From positions 72,465 through 136,464 of the forward strand of contig NZ_BAABWV010000017.1 in NCBI RefSeq assembly GCF_040365005.1: a stretch of DNA of 64,000 bases, written 5' to 3'. Made by a program: the position numbers and the translations under genes. This DNA is from Antarcticimicrobium sp040365005. GTDB taxonomy: Bacteria > Pseudomonadota > Alphaproteobacteria > Rhodobacterales > Rhodobacteraceae. Below are positions 39,301 through 47,162 of the stretch, piece by piece. The notes under the pieces are model-generated. The model did not search any database and was not told the origin of the DNA. It saw only the letters and a list, made by a program, of their open reading frames with translations. The first letter of the stretch is position 1; the number at the start of each line of letters is the position of its first letter.

Positions 39301-40976
39301 GCCATGACCCCAAGGATTTCACCGTCACCCTGATGCTGCACAGCTATCTGGCCGACACCCGCGAACAGGCGGCCGAGGTGGCACGCGGTCCGATGAAGGA
39401 TTACCTGCGCGCCGCCGCCGGGCTGATCAAGCAATACGCCTGGGCCTTTCCCGCCTTCAAGAAACCCAAGGGCGTGACCAATGCCTTTGAAATGGATCTT
39501 GGCGTGCTCGGCGAAGAGGAGTTGGAGGCGATCCTCGATTTCGCCTTCGAGCGGTATTTCGAGGATTCCGGCCTGTTCGGCACCGTCGCGGACGGGTTGG
39601 CGCGGGTCGAACAGCTCAAGCGGATCGGAGTCGACGAGGTCGCCTGCCTGATCGACTATGGCATCGCGCCCGACCAGGTGCTGGAGGGGCTGAAGCCGCT
39701 GGCCGAGGTGCTGGCGCGGGCCAATGCGCCGAGCGCGCCCGAGGCCGACGACTTCTCGCTGGCCGCGCAGATCATTCGCCATGATGTGACCCACATGCAA
39801 TGCACGCCCAGCATGGCCCGGATCATCGCCATGAACGACGAGGCGCGGCTGGCGCTGGGGCGGGTCCAGACCCTGCTGCTGGGGGGCGAGGCGCTGCCCG
39901 GCGACCTAGTCGCGGACCTGCGCGAATGCACCGGCGCGACGATCCTGAACATGTACGGGCCGACCGAAACGACGATCTGGTCGACCTGCGAGGCGGTGGG
40001 CGCGCAGGCGCAGGGCATCGTCAACATCGGCACCCCCATCGCCAATACCGGCGTCTACGTGCTCGACCCCGCCGGGCGCCCTGCCCCCATCGGGGTTCCG
40101 GGCGAGCTGTGCATCGGCGGCGCCGGGGTGACGCGCGGCTATTGGCAACGCGAGGAAATGACGGAGGAGCGGTTCCCGCCCGATCCCTTTGCCGCCGAGA
40201 TCGACCTGTCCGGCCCCGCGCCGCTGCGCATGTACCGCACCGGCGACCTGGTGCGCTGGCGGGCGGATGGACGGCTCGATTTCCTTGGTCGCACAGATCA
40301 CCAAGTCAAGATCCGCGGCCAGCGGATTGAATTGGGCGAGATCGAATCCGCGCTTGCCGCGCAGCCCGGTATCACCGGCGCCGTGGTCGTGGCGCGCGCC
40401 GGCGCGGCGGGCGATCAGCGCCTGCTGGCCTATGTCACCGCCGAGGCGACACCGGATGAAACCGCCCTGCGCGCCGAGCTGGCCCGCCACCTGCCCGAGG
40501 TGATGGTGCCGGCGCGGATCACCCGGCTGGATGCCTTTCCGCTTACCCCCAACAAGAAGATCGACCGCAAGGCGCTGCCCGATCCGGCGCCGGCCACCCC
40601 CGCCCCGCGCCCCGCTGTGGGCGAGGTCGCAGCCCCCGCCCGGGAGGCCGCCGGACCGCAGGCGCAGATCGCGGCGGTCTGGGGCCGTATCCTTGGCCTC
40701 GAGCCGGCCACGATCGCGACAGAGGACAATTTCTTTGCCCTTGGCGGTCACTCTCTGCTGGCGGTGCAGGCGCATCGTGACATCCGCAGCGCGCTGGACC
40801 GCCCGGACCTGTCGATCACCGACATCTTCCGCTTTCCCACGCTGGGCGGGTTGGCGGCGCACCTGGGGGCCGGTGATCCGCCGCCCCCGCCGCCCGAAAC
40901 CGCCCCGCAAGACCGCAGCGAGACGATCTCGAAACGGCGCGCGATGCGCGACCGGCGGCGGATGCGCGCGGAATGA
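36342..40976 (+). CDS. NRPS-like protein: formyltransferase, condensation remnant, adenylation interrupted by luciferase-like monooxygenase, carrier protein
   Basis: A 1544-residue protein. Residues 1 to about 290 are a folate-dependent formyltransferase with the triad N92, H94 and D130 (VNFHDGPLPRYAG, GGIDEGDIL). About 325-535 resembles the C-terminal half of a condensation domain, without HHxxxDG. The adenylation domain starts near 545 with YTSGSTGLPKG at 686-696 and FDIS at 731-734. A luciferase-like FMN monooxygenase (about 770-1130, TIGR04020 / MupA-Atu3671 type by recollection) is inserted there, and the domain resumes with YGPTETT at 1205-1211. A carrier domain follows (S1471 in LGGHSL). 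Pocket residues read D-I-L-Q-L-G-M-I-W-K, close to the glycine code. Likely an initiation module making formyl- and/or alpha-oxidised glycine. Confidence 0.9.
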   Translation: MTPFSCVLIGNESLLIGCGDALRARGHEVRAVVSRDPEIRAWAGRNGLPVEERIATLSDRFGQGGFDWLFSIANLSVIPDAVLALPAGGAVNFHDGPLPRYAGINAPVWALIAGEAEYGVTWHMIEGGIDEGDILAQAQFAIAPDDTAFSLNSKCYGAAMDSFPAVLDQLEHGAPERRPQDLGQRSYVARDARPAAAARLDFHRPAAELSALVRALDFGGYWNPLACPKVEIGGQVLLVGKAEAAGTAQGLPGAVMAVERDSLTVATGDGALRLSGLTTPEGAALSPADLVKPGDTLPSAEAALSDRLTGAMAATVKTEPQWRRALAAMQPVAVPLADAAGGAPEWEALRIALPDGLTPEQARLAVLAWTLLGSGAETADLALTTAALTAAEKAAPGYVAGWVPVQVQRGTTLAEAAEGLETIRARAEKGGFARDLIARDPQIAWTGAPQIALALEETGPLDGTAATVTLRGERVTLHVDRARLDEDAAELLARRLEAAMRAVQDAADDTNLGTLDILPASERRKTLATWNATARTHDADQTVHGAIEAQATRTPEATAIVFEDRALSYAQLDTRANALAARLRGKGVAPGAHVGLYLRRSPEMVIAALAILKAGGAYVPLDPAYPADRIAHYITDSRASVIVTDAALRGQLPATEAEIVEYDGTGEQAETVDGGATGGDLAYLIYTSGSTGLPKGVMVEHRNVANFFAGMDDRIGVPENGTWLAVTSLGFDISVLELFWTLSRGFKLVLAGDDNRAVVSNSPLAVSDRHIDFNLMYWGNDDGVGPKKYELLLEGAKFADANGFNAVWTPERHFHAFGGPYPNPAVTGAAVAAVTRNIAVRAGSCVAPLHHPARIAEEWAVIDNLTNGRAAIGIASGWQPDDFILRPENTPPANKPAMFATIETLRKLWRGEAVEFPKADGTMHSVVTQPRPVSKELPVWVTTAGNPETWKEAGAIGANVLTHLLGQSVDEVGEKIRLYHAALRENGHDPKDFTVTLMLHSYLADTREQAAEVARGPMKDYLRAAAGLIKQYAWAFPAFKKPKGVTNAFEMDLGVLGEEELEAILDFAFERYFEDSGLFGTVADGLARVEQLKRIGVDEVACLIDYGIAPDQVLEGLKPLAEVLARANAPSAPEADDFSLAAQIIRHDVTHMQCTPSMARIIAMNDEARLALGRVQTLLLGGEALPGDLVADLRECTGATILNMYGPTETTIWSTCEAVGAQAQGIVNIGTPIANTGVYVLDPAGRPAPIGVPGELCIGGAGVTRGYWQREEMTEERFPPDPFAAEIDLSGPAPLRMYRTGDLVRWRADGRLDFLGRTDHQVKIRGQRIELGEIESALAAQPGITGAVVVARAGAAGDQRLLAYVTAEATPDETALRAELARHLPEVMVPARITRLDAFPLTPNKKIDRKALPDPAPATPAPRPAVGEVAAPAREAAGPQAQIAAVWGRILGLEPATIATEDNFFALGGHSLLAVQAHRDIRSALDRPDLSITDIFRFPTLGGLAAHLGAGDPPPPPPETAPQDRSETISKRRAMRDRRRMRAE

Positions 40977-41710
40977 CCATGGCGTTTGCCTCCTCCCTCC
41001 AAGGGGCGGACGCCCGGGCGTTGGCGCGCTCGCTGCTGCCCGGATCGGTGGCGCTCTCTTCCACCGATCCGCGCGCACCGCAGCCCGCCGCGCTGCCGGA
41101 GGAACGTGCGGCGCTGACCCGGGCGCGCCCGGCACGCCTGCGCGAGTTCGACGCCGGGCGCGCGGCGGCGCGGGCGGCGATGGCCACGCTTGGCCTGCCC
41201 CCGGCCCCGGTGCTGCACGGGGCCGACCGCGCGCCGGTCTGGCCCGAGGGGCTGACTGGCACCATCACCCATTGCGCCACCGCCTGCCTTGCCGCCGTGG
41301 CGCGGCAGCGCGACATCCGCGCGCTGGCGCTGGACCTGGAGGAGGACAGCCCCCTCCCCGAAGAATTGATCGGCACCGTCTGCACCCCGGAGGAGCACGA
41401 CCATCTCGCCGCCCTGCCCCGATCGGAGCGCGGTGCCCTGGCCAAGCGCATCTTTTGCGCCAAGGAGGCCAGCTACAAGGCGCAATACCCGCTGAGCCGG
41501 ACGCTGTTCGACTTCCAGACGCTCCAGATCGGGTTCGACGATGCCCCCGGTGCCCCCGGCGCTTTCACCGCGCGGTTCCTGCGCGCGGTTCCGCCCTTTG
41601 ACGCCGAGACCGTCCTGCGTGGACGCCTTGCCACCGGCAACGGCCTGATCGTGGCGGCAGTGGTGCTTCCCGCATGTTCCCAGCCGCCATTCGCCCTAGA
41701 TCGACCATGA
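40973..41710 (+). CDS. 4'-phosphopantetheinyl transferase, EntD/Sfp type
   Basis: A 245-residue enzyme that adds the phosphopantetheine arm from CoA to carrier-protein serines. The family motifs are visible: the metal-binding ALALDLEEDSPL near residue 120 and KRIFCAKEASYKAQYP near residue 165, with the Glu-Lys pair. The start ATG overlaps the NRPS stop (ATGA), so translation is coupled. Its targets are surely the carrier domains of the adjacent PKS (S1818) and NRPS (S1471). Confidence 0.92.
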   Translation: MTMAFASSLQGADARALARSLLPGSVALSSTDPRAPQPAALPEERAALTRARPARLREFDAGRAAARAAMATLGLPPAPVLHGADRAPVWPEGLTGTITHCATACLAAVARQRDIRALALDLEEDSPLPEELIGTVCTPEEHDHLAALPRSERGALAKRIFCAKEASYKAQYPLSRTLFDFQTLQIGFDDAPGAPGAFTARFLRAVPPFDAETVLRGRLATGNGLIVAAVVLPACSQPPFALDRP

Positions 41711-41744
41711 CGACCACCCCACACCGGACAAGGCCCGCCAAACC

Positions 41745-42698
41745 ATGAGCCCGCGAACCCTGCCGATCCTGATCCTTGCCGCGCTGGCCCTGGCCGGGCT
41801 GGCCTGGTGGTATTGGTCCAAGCCGCGCCCGCCGGGGGCCGAGGTGATCGCCGGCGCCTATGCCACGCCGCTGCCGCCGCCCGAGGGGCCGCTTTCGGTC
41901 TATCACCTGGGTCACAGCCTGGTCGGGCGCGACATGCCGGCGATGCTGGCCCAGCTTGGCGGCGCCGGGCACAGCTATGCGCTGCAACTGGGCTGGGGCA
42001 CCTCGCTGAAGGAGCATTGGGAGCCGGAGCTGCCGATCAACGGTTTCGAGACCGAGAACGACACGCCGCAGTTTCGCCCCGCCCGCGCGGCGATCGGATC
42101 GGGCGATTATGACGCCGTGGTGCTGACCGAGATGGTCGAGCTGCGCGACGCGATCAAGTATCACGACAGCGCGCGCTACCTGTCGAAATGGGCCGACCTC
42201 GCGCGGCAGGCCGCGCCCGGCACCCGCGTCTACCTGTACGAGAGCTGGCACCGGCTGGACGTTCCCGAGGGCTGGTTGAGCCGCCTCGACGGCGATCTCG
42301 AATCCGTGTGGGAAGCCAAGGTCCTGCTCCCCGACCTGGCGGCGGGGGGCGCAGCGCGCCCGATCCACGTGATCCCGGCGGGCCAGGTGATGGCCGCCTT
42401 TGTCCGCGCGGTCGAAGCCGCCGGCGGGGTGGACAACATCACCGGGCGCGAGGACCTTTTTGCCCGCGACGAGACTGGCGCGCTGGACCCCATCCACATG
42501 GGCGACCTCGGCGCCTATCTTGTCGCGCTGACCCATTACGCGGTGCTTTACGGGCGCTCGCCCCTCGGCCTACCGCGCCAGTTGACCCGCGCCGACGGCA
42601 CCGCCGCCACCGCGCCCGGCCCGAATGCGGCGCGGCTGATGCAACAGACCGTCTGGCAGGTCGTCACCGCCTATCCCAAGACCGGAGTTTCCCCATGA
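41745..42698 (+). CDS. SGNH-hydrolase-like membrane-anchored protein
   Basis: A 317-residue protein with one N-terminal membrane segment (ILILAALALAGLAWWYW) and a periplasmic domain. S58 in YHLGHSLVG matches the nucleophile block of SGNH hydrolases, and D248 and H251 in DPIHMGDLG match the C-terminal catalytic Asp-x-x-His. The oxyanion Gly and Asn blocks are less clear. Such enzymes add or remove acyl groups on polysaccharides. The start lies 34 bases after the transferase gene and the stop overlaps the next start, so it belongs to the PKS-NRPS operon. Confidence 0.7.
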   Translation: MSPRTLPILILAALALAGLAWWYWSKPRPPGAEVIAGAYATPLPPPEGPLSVYHLGHSLVGRDMPAMLAQLGGAGHSYALQLGWGTSLKEHWEPELPINGFETENDTPQFRPARAAIGSGDYDAVVLTEMVELRDAIKYHDSARYLSKWADLARQAAPGTRVYLYESWHRLDVPEGWLSRLDGDLESVWEAKVLLPDLAAGGAARPIHVIPAGQVMAAFVRAVEAAGGVDNITGREDLFARDETGALDPIHMGDLGAYLVALTHYAVLYGRSPLGLPRQLTRADGTAATAPGPNAARLMQQTVWQVVTAYPKTGVSP

Positions 42699-44413
42699 TC
42701 GCCCCGATCCGCCTTGCCCTGATGCTGTTCACGCTCTGCGCGGCGCTGGCCGCCCCCGCGCGGGCGCAGGACACCACACCTCCGCCCGTAGGGTCGGTGC
42801 CGATGGCGATGCACCTGTCGAGTGTCAACGACTGGGCCACGCAGCAGCCCTTCATCGACGTGATGAAGACCGCCCGGACCTGGATCGGGCACATGCCCGG
42901 GCAATGGGGCGGCACCGGCCACGCCGACCTGGCCGCGGCGGGCTATCTGGACGACAACGGCTGGCCGGTGGAGATCCCGCCGGAACTCGGCTCGATCGGC
43001 ACCGTGGTGTTGACCAGCATGCCCGAGGAGGCCCGCGCGCTCGCCGGGCGCTATGTGCTGCGCTACGATGGGGACGGCATCGTCGAGGTCAGCGGCCGCG
43101 CCACCAACGTCCGCTACGCCCCGGGCGAGGTTCGCTTTGACTATGAGCCGGGCGATGGTCTTGTCGACATCCGCATCCAGCGCACCGACCGCGAAAAGAC
43201 CGGCGATTACCTGCGCAACATCACAATCGTCAAGGAGGACAACCTCGCACTGTACGAGGCCGGGGCGGTATTCAACCCCGATTTCCTGCGCCGGCTGGAG
43301 GGGTTCGAGGCGCTGCGTTTCATGGACTGGATGGAAACCAACGGCTCCGATCAGAGCGGCTGGGCCGACCGCCCGCGCCGCAGTGACTATACCTACACGC
43401 TGCGCGGCGTGCCGGTCGAGGTGATGCTCGACCTGGCCAACCTCCTGGGCGCGGACGCCTGGTTCAACATGCCGCATCTGGCCGATGACGATTACATCCG
43501 GCGCTTTGCCACGCTGGTGCATGACGGGCTGTGGCCCGACCTGCGCGCCTATATGGAGTTCTCGAACGAGGTCTGGAACTGGCAGTTCGAACAGGCCCGC
43601 TGGGCCGGCCGCATAGCGCAGGAGCGCTGGAACCAGGACAACGGCTGGGTGCAATATTACGCCCTGCGCGCCAGCGAGGCCGCCGCGATCTGGTCCGAGG
43701 TCTATGGCGCCGATGCAAAGGACCGGCTGGTCAACGTGATCGCCACCCAGACTGGCTGGCTCGGGCTGGAAAAGGATATCCTCGACCCGCCCCTGCTGCG
43801 GCAGGAACAGCCCGACCGCCCACCGGTTTCCAGCTTTTTCGACGCCTATGCGATCACCGGCTATTTTGGCCACGCGCTGGGAAAGGAGGACCGCGCGCCG
43901 ATGGTCCATGAATGGATCGACGACAGCCGCGCCATGGCCGAGCAGGCCGCCGAGGCCGAGGGGCTGACCGGCGCGGCGCGCGACAGCTATGTCGCGGCGC
44001 ATCAATACGACGTGGCCACCGCCCTGGCCGGGGCCGAGCTGCGCGACGGGCTGAGCAGCGGCAACGAGGAGGGCACGCTGAATCACCTGCTGACGACGCT
44101 GATCCCCCATCACGTCGAGGTTGCCCGGACCCATGACCTCGACCTGGTGGTCTACGAGGGCGGCACCCACCTGGTCGGCCTCGGGCCGGTGGTCGACGAC
44201 GATGCGCTGACCGATTTTTTCACCCACGTGAACTACAGCGCCGAGATGGGCGCGCTCTATTCCGAGATGCTCGCAGGCTGGCAGGCGGCGGGCGGGCGGT
44301 TGTTCACCGTCTTTGCCGATATCAGCCCGCCCAGCAAATGGGGCAGCTGGGGCACGCTGCGCCACCTGTCTGACGACAACCCGCGATGGGATGCGGTCGC
44401 CGCCTTTCGGTAG
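42695..44413 (+). CDS. Secreted glycoside-hydrolase-like protein (clan GH-A fold)
   Basis: A 572-residue protein with a signal peptide (LALMLFTLCAALAAPARA). E292 in FSNEVWNW is placed like the acid/base Glu that follows Asn in clan GH-A enzymes, and E488 in VVYEGGTHL like the nucleophile. No numbered GH family is clearly recognised. It may trim or release the exopolysaccharide in the periplasm. Its ATG overlaps the previous stop (ATGA), and it ends three bases before a convergent GT4, closing the operon. Confidence 0.72.
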   Translation: MIAPIRLALMLFTLCAALAAPARAQDTTPPPVGSVPMAMHLSSVNDWATQQPFIDVMKTARTWIGHMPGQWGGTGHADLAAAGYLDDNGWPVEIPPELGSIGTVVLTSMPEEARALAGRYVLRYDGDGIVEVSGRATNVRYAPGEVRFDYEPGDGLVDIRIQRTDREKTGDYLRNITIVKEDNLALYEAGAVFNPDFLRRLEGFEALRFMDWMETNGSDQSGWADRPRRSDYTYTLRGVPVEVMLDLANLLGADAWFNMPHLADDDYIRRFATLVHDGLWPDLRAYMEFSNEVWNWQFEQARWAGRIAQERWNQDNGWVQYYALRASEAAAIWSEVYGADAKDRLVNVIATQTGWLGLEKDILDPPLLRQEQPDRPPVSSFFDAYAITGYFGHALGKEDRAPMVHEWIDDSRAMAEQAAEAEGLTGAARDSYVAAHQYDVATALAGAELRDGLSSGNEEGTLNHLLTTLIPHHVEVARTHDLDLVVYEGGTHLVGLGPVVDDDALTDFFTHVNYSAEMGALYSEMLAGWQAAGGRLFTVFADISPPSKWGSWGTLRHLSDDNPRWDAVAAFR

Positions 44414-44416
44414 GAC

Positions 44417-45625
44417 CTAGCCGCCGGTCACAGCCGCGAAATGCCCGGCCAGCCGGGCCGCCTCGCCCGCCGCGTCGTGGCGGGCCAGCACCCGGACCCG
44501 CCCCGCCGCACCCATGCGGGCCAGATCGGCGGTCGGGGTCGCGGCCAGGGCGCTCACCGCCTCGGCCAGCGCCTGGACGTCCCCCGCTGGCACCAGCCAG
44601 CCGGTCTCTCCCGGGCGCACCAGTTCGGGAATGCCGGCGATCGCGGTGGCGATCACCGGACGGCCCGCCGCCATCGCCTCCATCACCACCATCGGCAGCC
44701 CCTCCGCGAAACTGGGCAGCACCAGCGCGTGCGCCCCGGCCAGTTCGCGCCGCACGCCGGCCTCGTCCAGCCAGCCGGTCAGGGTGACGACCCCGCCCAG
44801 CCCATGGGCGGCAATCGCGCGCTCCAGCGCGCCGCGCAGCGGGCCGTCGCCCACCAGCGTCAGGTGCAGATCCGGATGCTCGGCTTGCAGCCGCGCCATC
44901 GCCTCGATCAGCAGCATCTGGCCCTTCTGCTCGGAAAACCGGCCGATGCTGACGATCCGCACCGGTCCTTCCGGCAGCGGCGCGGGATCGGCAAATTCCT
45001 CGGGCTCGATGCCGCAATGCACCACCTTGATCCGGTCCCAACTGTCGAAATCGGCCCAGCGGTACAACTGGCTGCGGCCGAACTGGCTGATCGCCACGGC
45101 AAAAACCGCGCGGTCGACCTTCAGCCCCAGCGACAGCGCAGCCGGCGCGTCGAACTCCTCGGGGCCATGGACGGTAAAGCTGTAGCCCGGCCCGCCCAGC
45201 GCCTGCGCCAGCATCGCCACCGTGGTGGAATTGGTGCCGAAATGGGCGTGCATGTGCTGGATCCCCCCGGCCTCGCATCGGCGGACCACCTCGGCGGCCT
45301 CGGCGAGATAGATCAGGTGCCGCAGCCGCCCCACCTGCGAGACACGCCCGGCCCGCAGCGCCAGGCGCAGCGCCGACCAGCCCCGGCGCGGATGGCGCAA
45401 CATGCGCCCCGCCAGCGCTGCCAGCAGCCGCACCGCCCCACGCTCCAGCACATAGGTGGTGCGCGCCTCTTCCTCCCGGTCCAGCGGATCGACCAGCGGC
45501 AGCGCGCTGCGTCGCATCGCGATGCGGTCGACCTGCACCCCGTCCTGCTCCAGCGCGCGGAGTTCGCGCCGGATGAAACTGTGCGACGGCAACGGATAGG
45601 TATTCAGGACATAGGCGATTTTCAC
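44417..45625 (-). CDS. Glycosyltransferase family 4
   Basis: A 402-residue GT-B enzyme. The N-terminal domain has YVLNTYPLPSHSFIRREL and HMHAHFGTNSTTVAML, typical of exopolysaccharide GT4 proteins. The C-terminal donor domain has IVSIGRFSEQKGQMLLIEA, LVGDGPLRGALE, and the E-x7-E motif in PSFAEGLPMVVMEAMA. It acts at the cytoplasmic face on lipid-linked oligosaccharide. Divergent from the flippase gene. Confidence 0.9.
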   Translation of the reverse strand: MKIAYVLNTYPLPSHSFIRRELRALEQDGVQVDRIAMRRSALPLVDPLDREEEARTTYVLERGAVRLLAALAGRMLRHPRRGWSALRLALRAGRVSQVGRLRHLIYLAEAAEVVRRCEAGGIQHMHAHFGTNSTTVAMLAQALGGPGYSFTVHGPEEFDAPAALSLGLKVDRAVFAVAISQFGRSQLYRWADFDSWDRIKVVHCGIEPEEFADPAPLPEGPVRIVSIGRFSEQKGQMLLIEAMARLQAEHPDLHLTLVGDGPLRGALERAIAAHGLGGVVTLTGWLDEAGVRRELAGAHALVLPSFAEGLPMVVMEAMAAGRPVIATAIAGIPELVRPGETGWLVPAGDVQALAEAVSALAATPTADLARMGAAGRVRVLARHDAAGEAARLAGHFAAVTGG

Positions 45626-45808
45626 GGTGACGATCCTGCGGGTCTGCGGCCCTGCCTTCCTAGCGGCTGGTGGCGCGCGAGGGAAGCGGCCAAGGCCGAT
45701 TGACCCCCCCGCGCCCGCACCCTAGCCTGCACCCGACGCCCCACAGGGCCCAGGACAAGAACGGCACCGGTGACCCGACTCATATTCGCATTCCGAGGCG
45801 ACGGCCTG

Positions 45809-47137
45809 ATGGCACGCGCGCTGCGCAGCATTGCCTGGCTGGCGATGCACCATGGCGGCACGCAGGGGCTGCGGCTGGCCTCCAACCTGATCCTGACGCG
45901 CATCCTGTTCCCCGAGGCCTTCGGGCTGATGGCGCTGGTGGCGATGGTCACCACCGGGCTGTCGCTGTTCTCGGACATCGGGCTGGGACCGGCCATCTCG
46001 CAGAGCCCGCGCGGCGACGATCCCGAGTTCCTGGATACCGCCTGGGTGATGCAGGTGATCCGCGGAGTCGGGCTGTGGCTGATGACCTGCCTGCTGGCCC
46101 TGCCAGTGGCGCAATTCTATGGCGAGCCGGACCTGGCGCTCTACCTGCCGATCGCCGGTTTCTCCATCGCGATCAACGGATTGGTGCCGACCAAGCTGCA
46201 AAGCGCGCATCGCCACCTGCTGCTGGGCCGGGTCACCGCGCTGGAACTGATCGCCCAAGCCCTGGGCATCTCTGCCATGGTTCTGCTGGCGCTCTACACG
46301 CGGTCGGTGGCGGCACTGGTGATGGGCGGCATCATCCAGGAAAGCGCGCGGCTGGTGCTGATGAACCTGGCGCTGCCCGGACACCGCAACCGGTTCCGCT
46401 GGAACCGCGAGATCGCCGCCGAACTGATCCGCTTCGGCAAGTGGATCTTTCTCTCCACCGGATTGTGGTTCATCACCATCCAGGGCGACCGGCTGATCCT
46501 CGGGCGGTTCCTGTCGCTGGAGATGCTGGGGCTGTACAACATCGGCTATTTCCTCGCCAGTTTTCCGACCCAGTTGGGGCAATCGGTGGCGCGCGGGCTG
46601 ATGATCCCGATCTACCGCGACCGGCCGGCGCATGCCTCGCCCGAGAACTACCGCAAGCAGCGCCTGCTGCGCGCGGCGCTGATCGGGGGCGCGGCCGGTT
46701 TGTCGATCGTGATGGCCCTGATCGGGCCGGAGCTGGTGCAGTTGCTTTACGACGACCGCTACCTGACCTCGGGCGAGATCGTCACGGTGATGGCCTGCGC
46801 GATGGTGCCCGCGGCGCTGAGCATGACCTATGACCAGGCGGCGCTGGCGGCGGGCGACAGCCGGTCCTATTTCATCTATTCCCTCATCCGCGCCGCGGCG
46901 CAGACCGGGCTGATCCTGATCGGCATCCTCTGGTACGGGCTGTTCGGGGCCATCGCCGCCATCGGCCTGACCCATGTCGTGACCTACCCGGCGCTGGTAT
47001 GGCTGGCGCGGCGGCACCGTGTCTGGGATCCGCTTGCCGATCTGGCCTTTGCGGTCATTGCCGGGGCCCTCTGCGCGCTGGCCCTGTACCTGCACTGGCT
47101 GGGGGTATCCGAGCTGATCGGCCTGTCGTCGTCCTGA
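45809..47137 (+). CDS. Wzx-type oligosaccharide flippase
   Basis: A protein of about 442 residues with twelve or more hydrophobic segments and the polysaccharide-transport opening MHHGGTQGLRLASNLILTRI. Members turn undecaprenyl-linked repeat units across the inner membrane for polymerisation. Start at ATG 45809 is preferred; GTG 45770 would add thirteen residues. With the Wzy-like, Wzz-like and ExoY-like proteins it completes a Wzx/Wzy-dependent pathway. Its neighbour on the other side is the convergent Wzz-like gene, 25 bases away. Confidence 0.85.
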   Translation: MARALRSIAWLAMHHGGTQGLRLASNLILTRILFPEAFGLMALVAMVTTGLSLFSDIGLGPAISQSPRGDDPEFLDTAWVMQVIRGVGLWLMTCLLALPVAQFYGEPDLALYLPIAGFSIAINGLVPTKLQSAHRHLLLGRVTALELIAQALGISAMVLLALYTRSVAALVMGGIIQESARLVLMNLALPGHRNRFRWNREIAAELIRFGKWIFLSTGLWFITIQGDRLILGRFLSLEMLGLYNIGYFLASFPTQLGQSVARGLMIPIYRDRPAHASPENYRKQRLLRAALIGGAAGLSIVMALIGPELVQLLYDDRYLTSGEIVTVMACAMVPAALSMTYDQAALAAGDSRSYFIYSLIRAAAQTGLILIGILWYGLFGAIAAIGLTHVVTYPALVWLARRHRVWDPLADLAFAVIAGALCALALYLHWLGVSELIGLSSS

Positions 47138-47162
47138 GCGCCGCCGGATTGGCGCGCACGGG

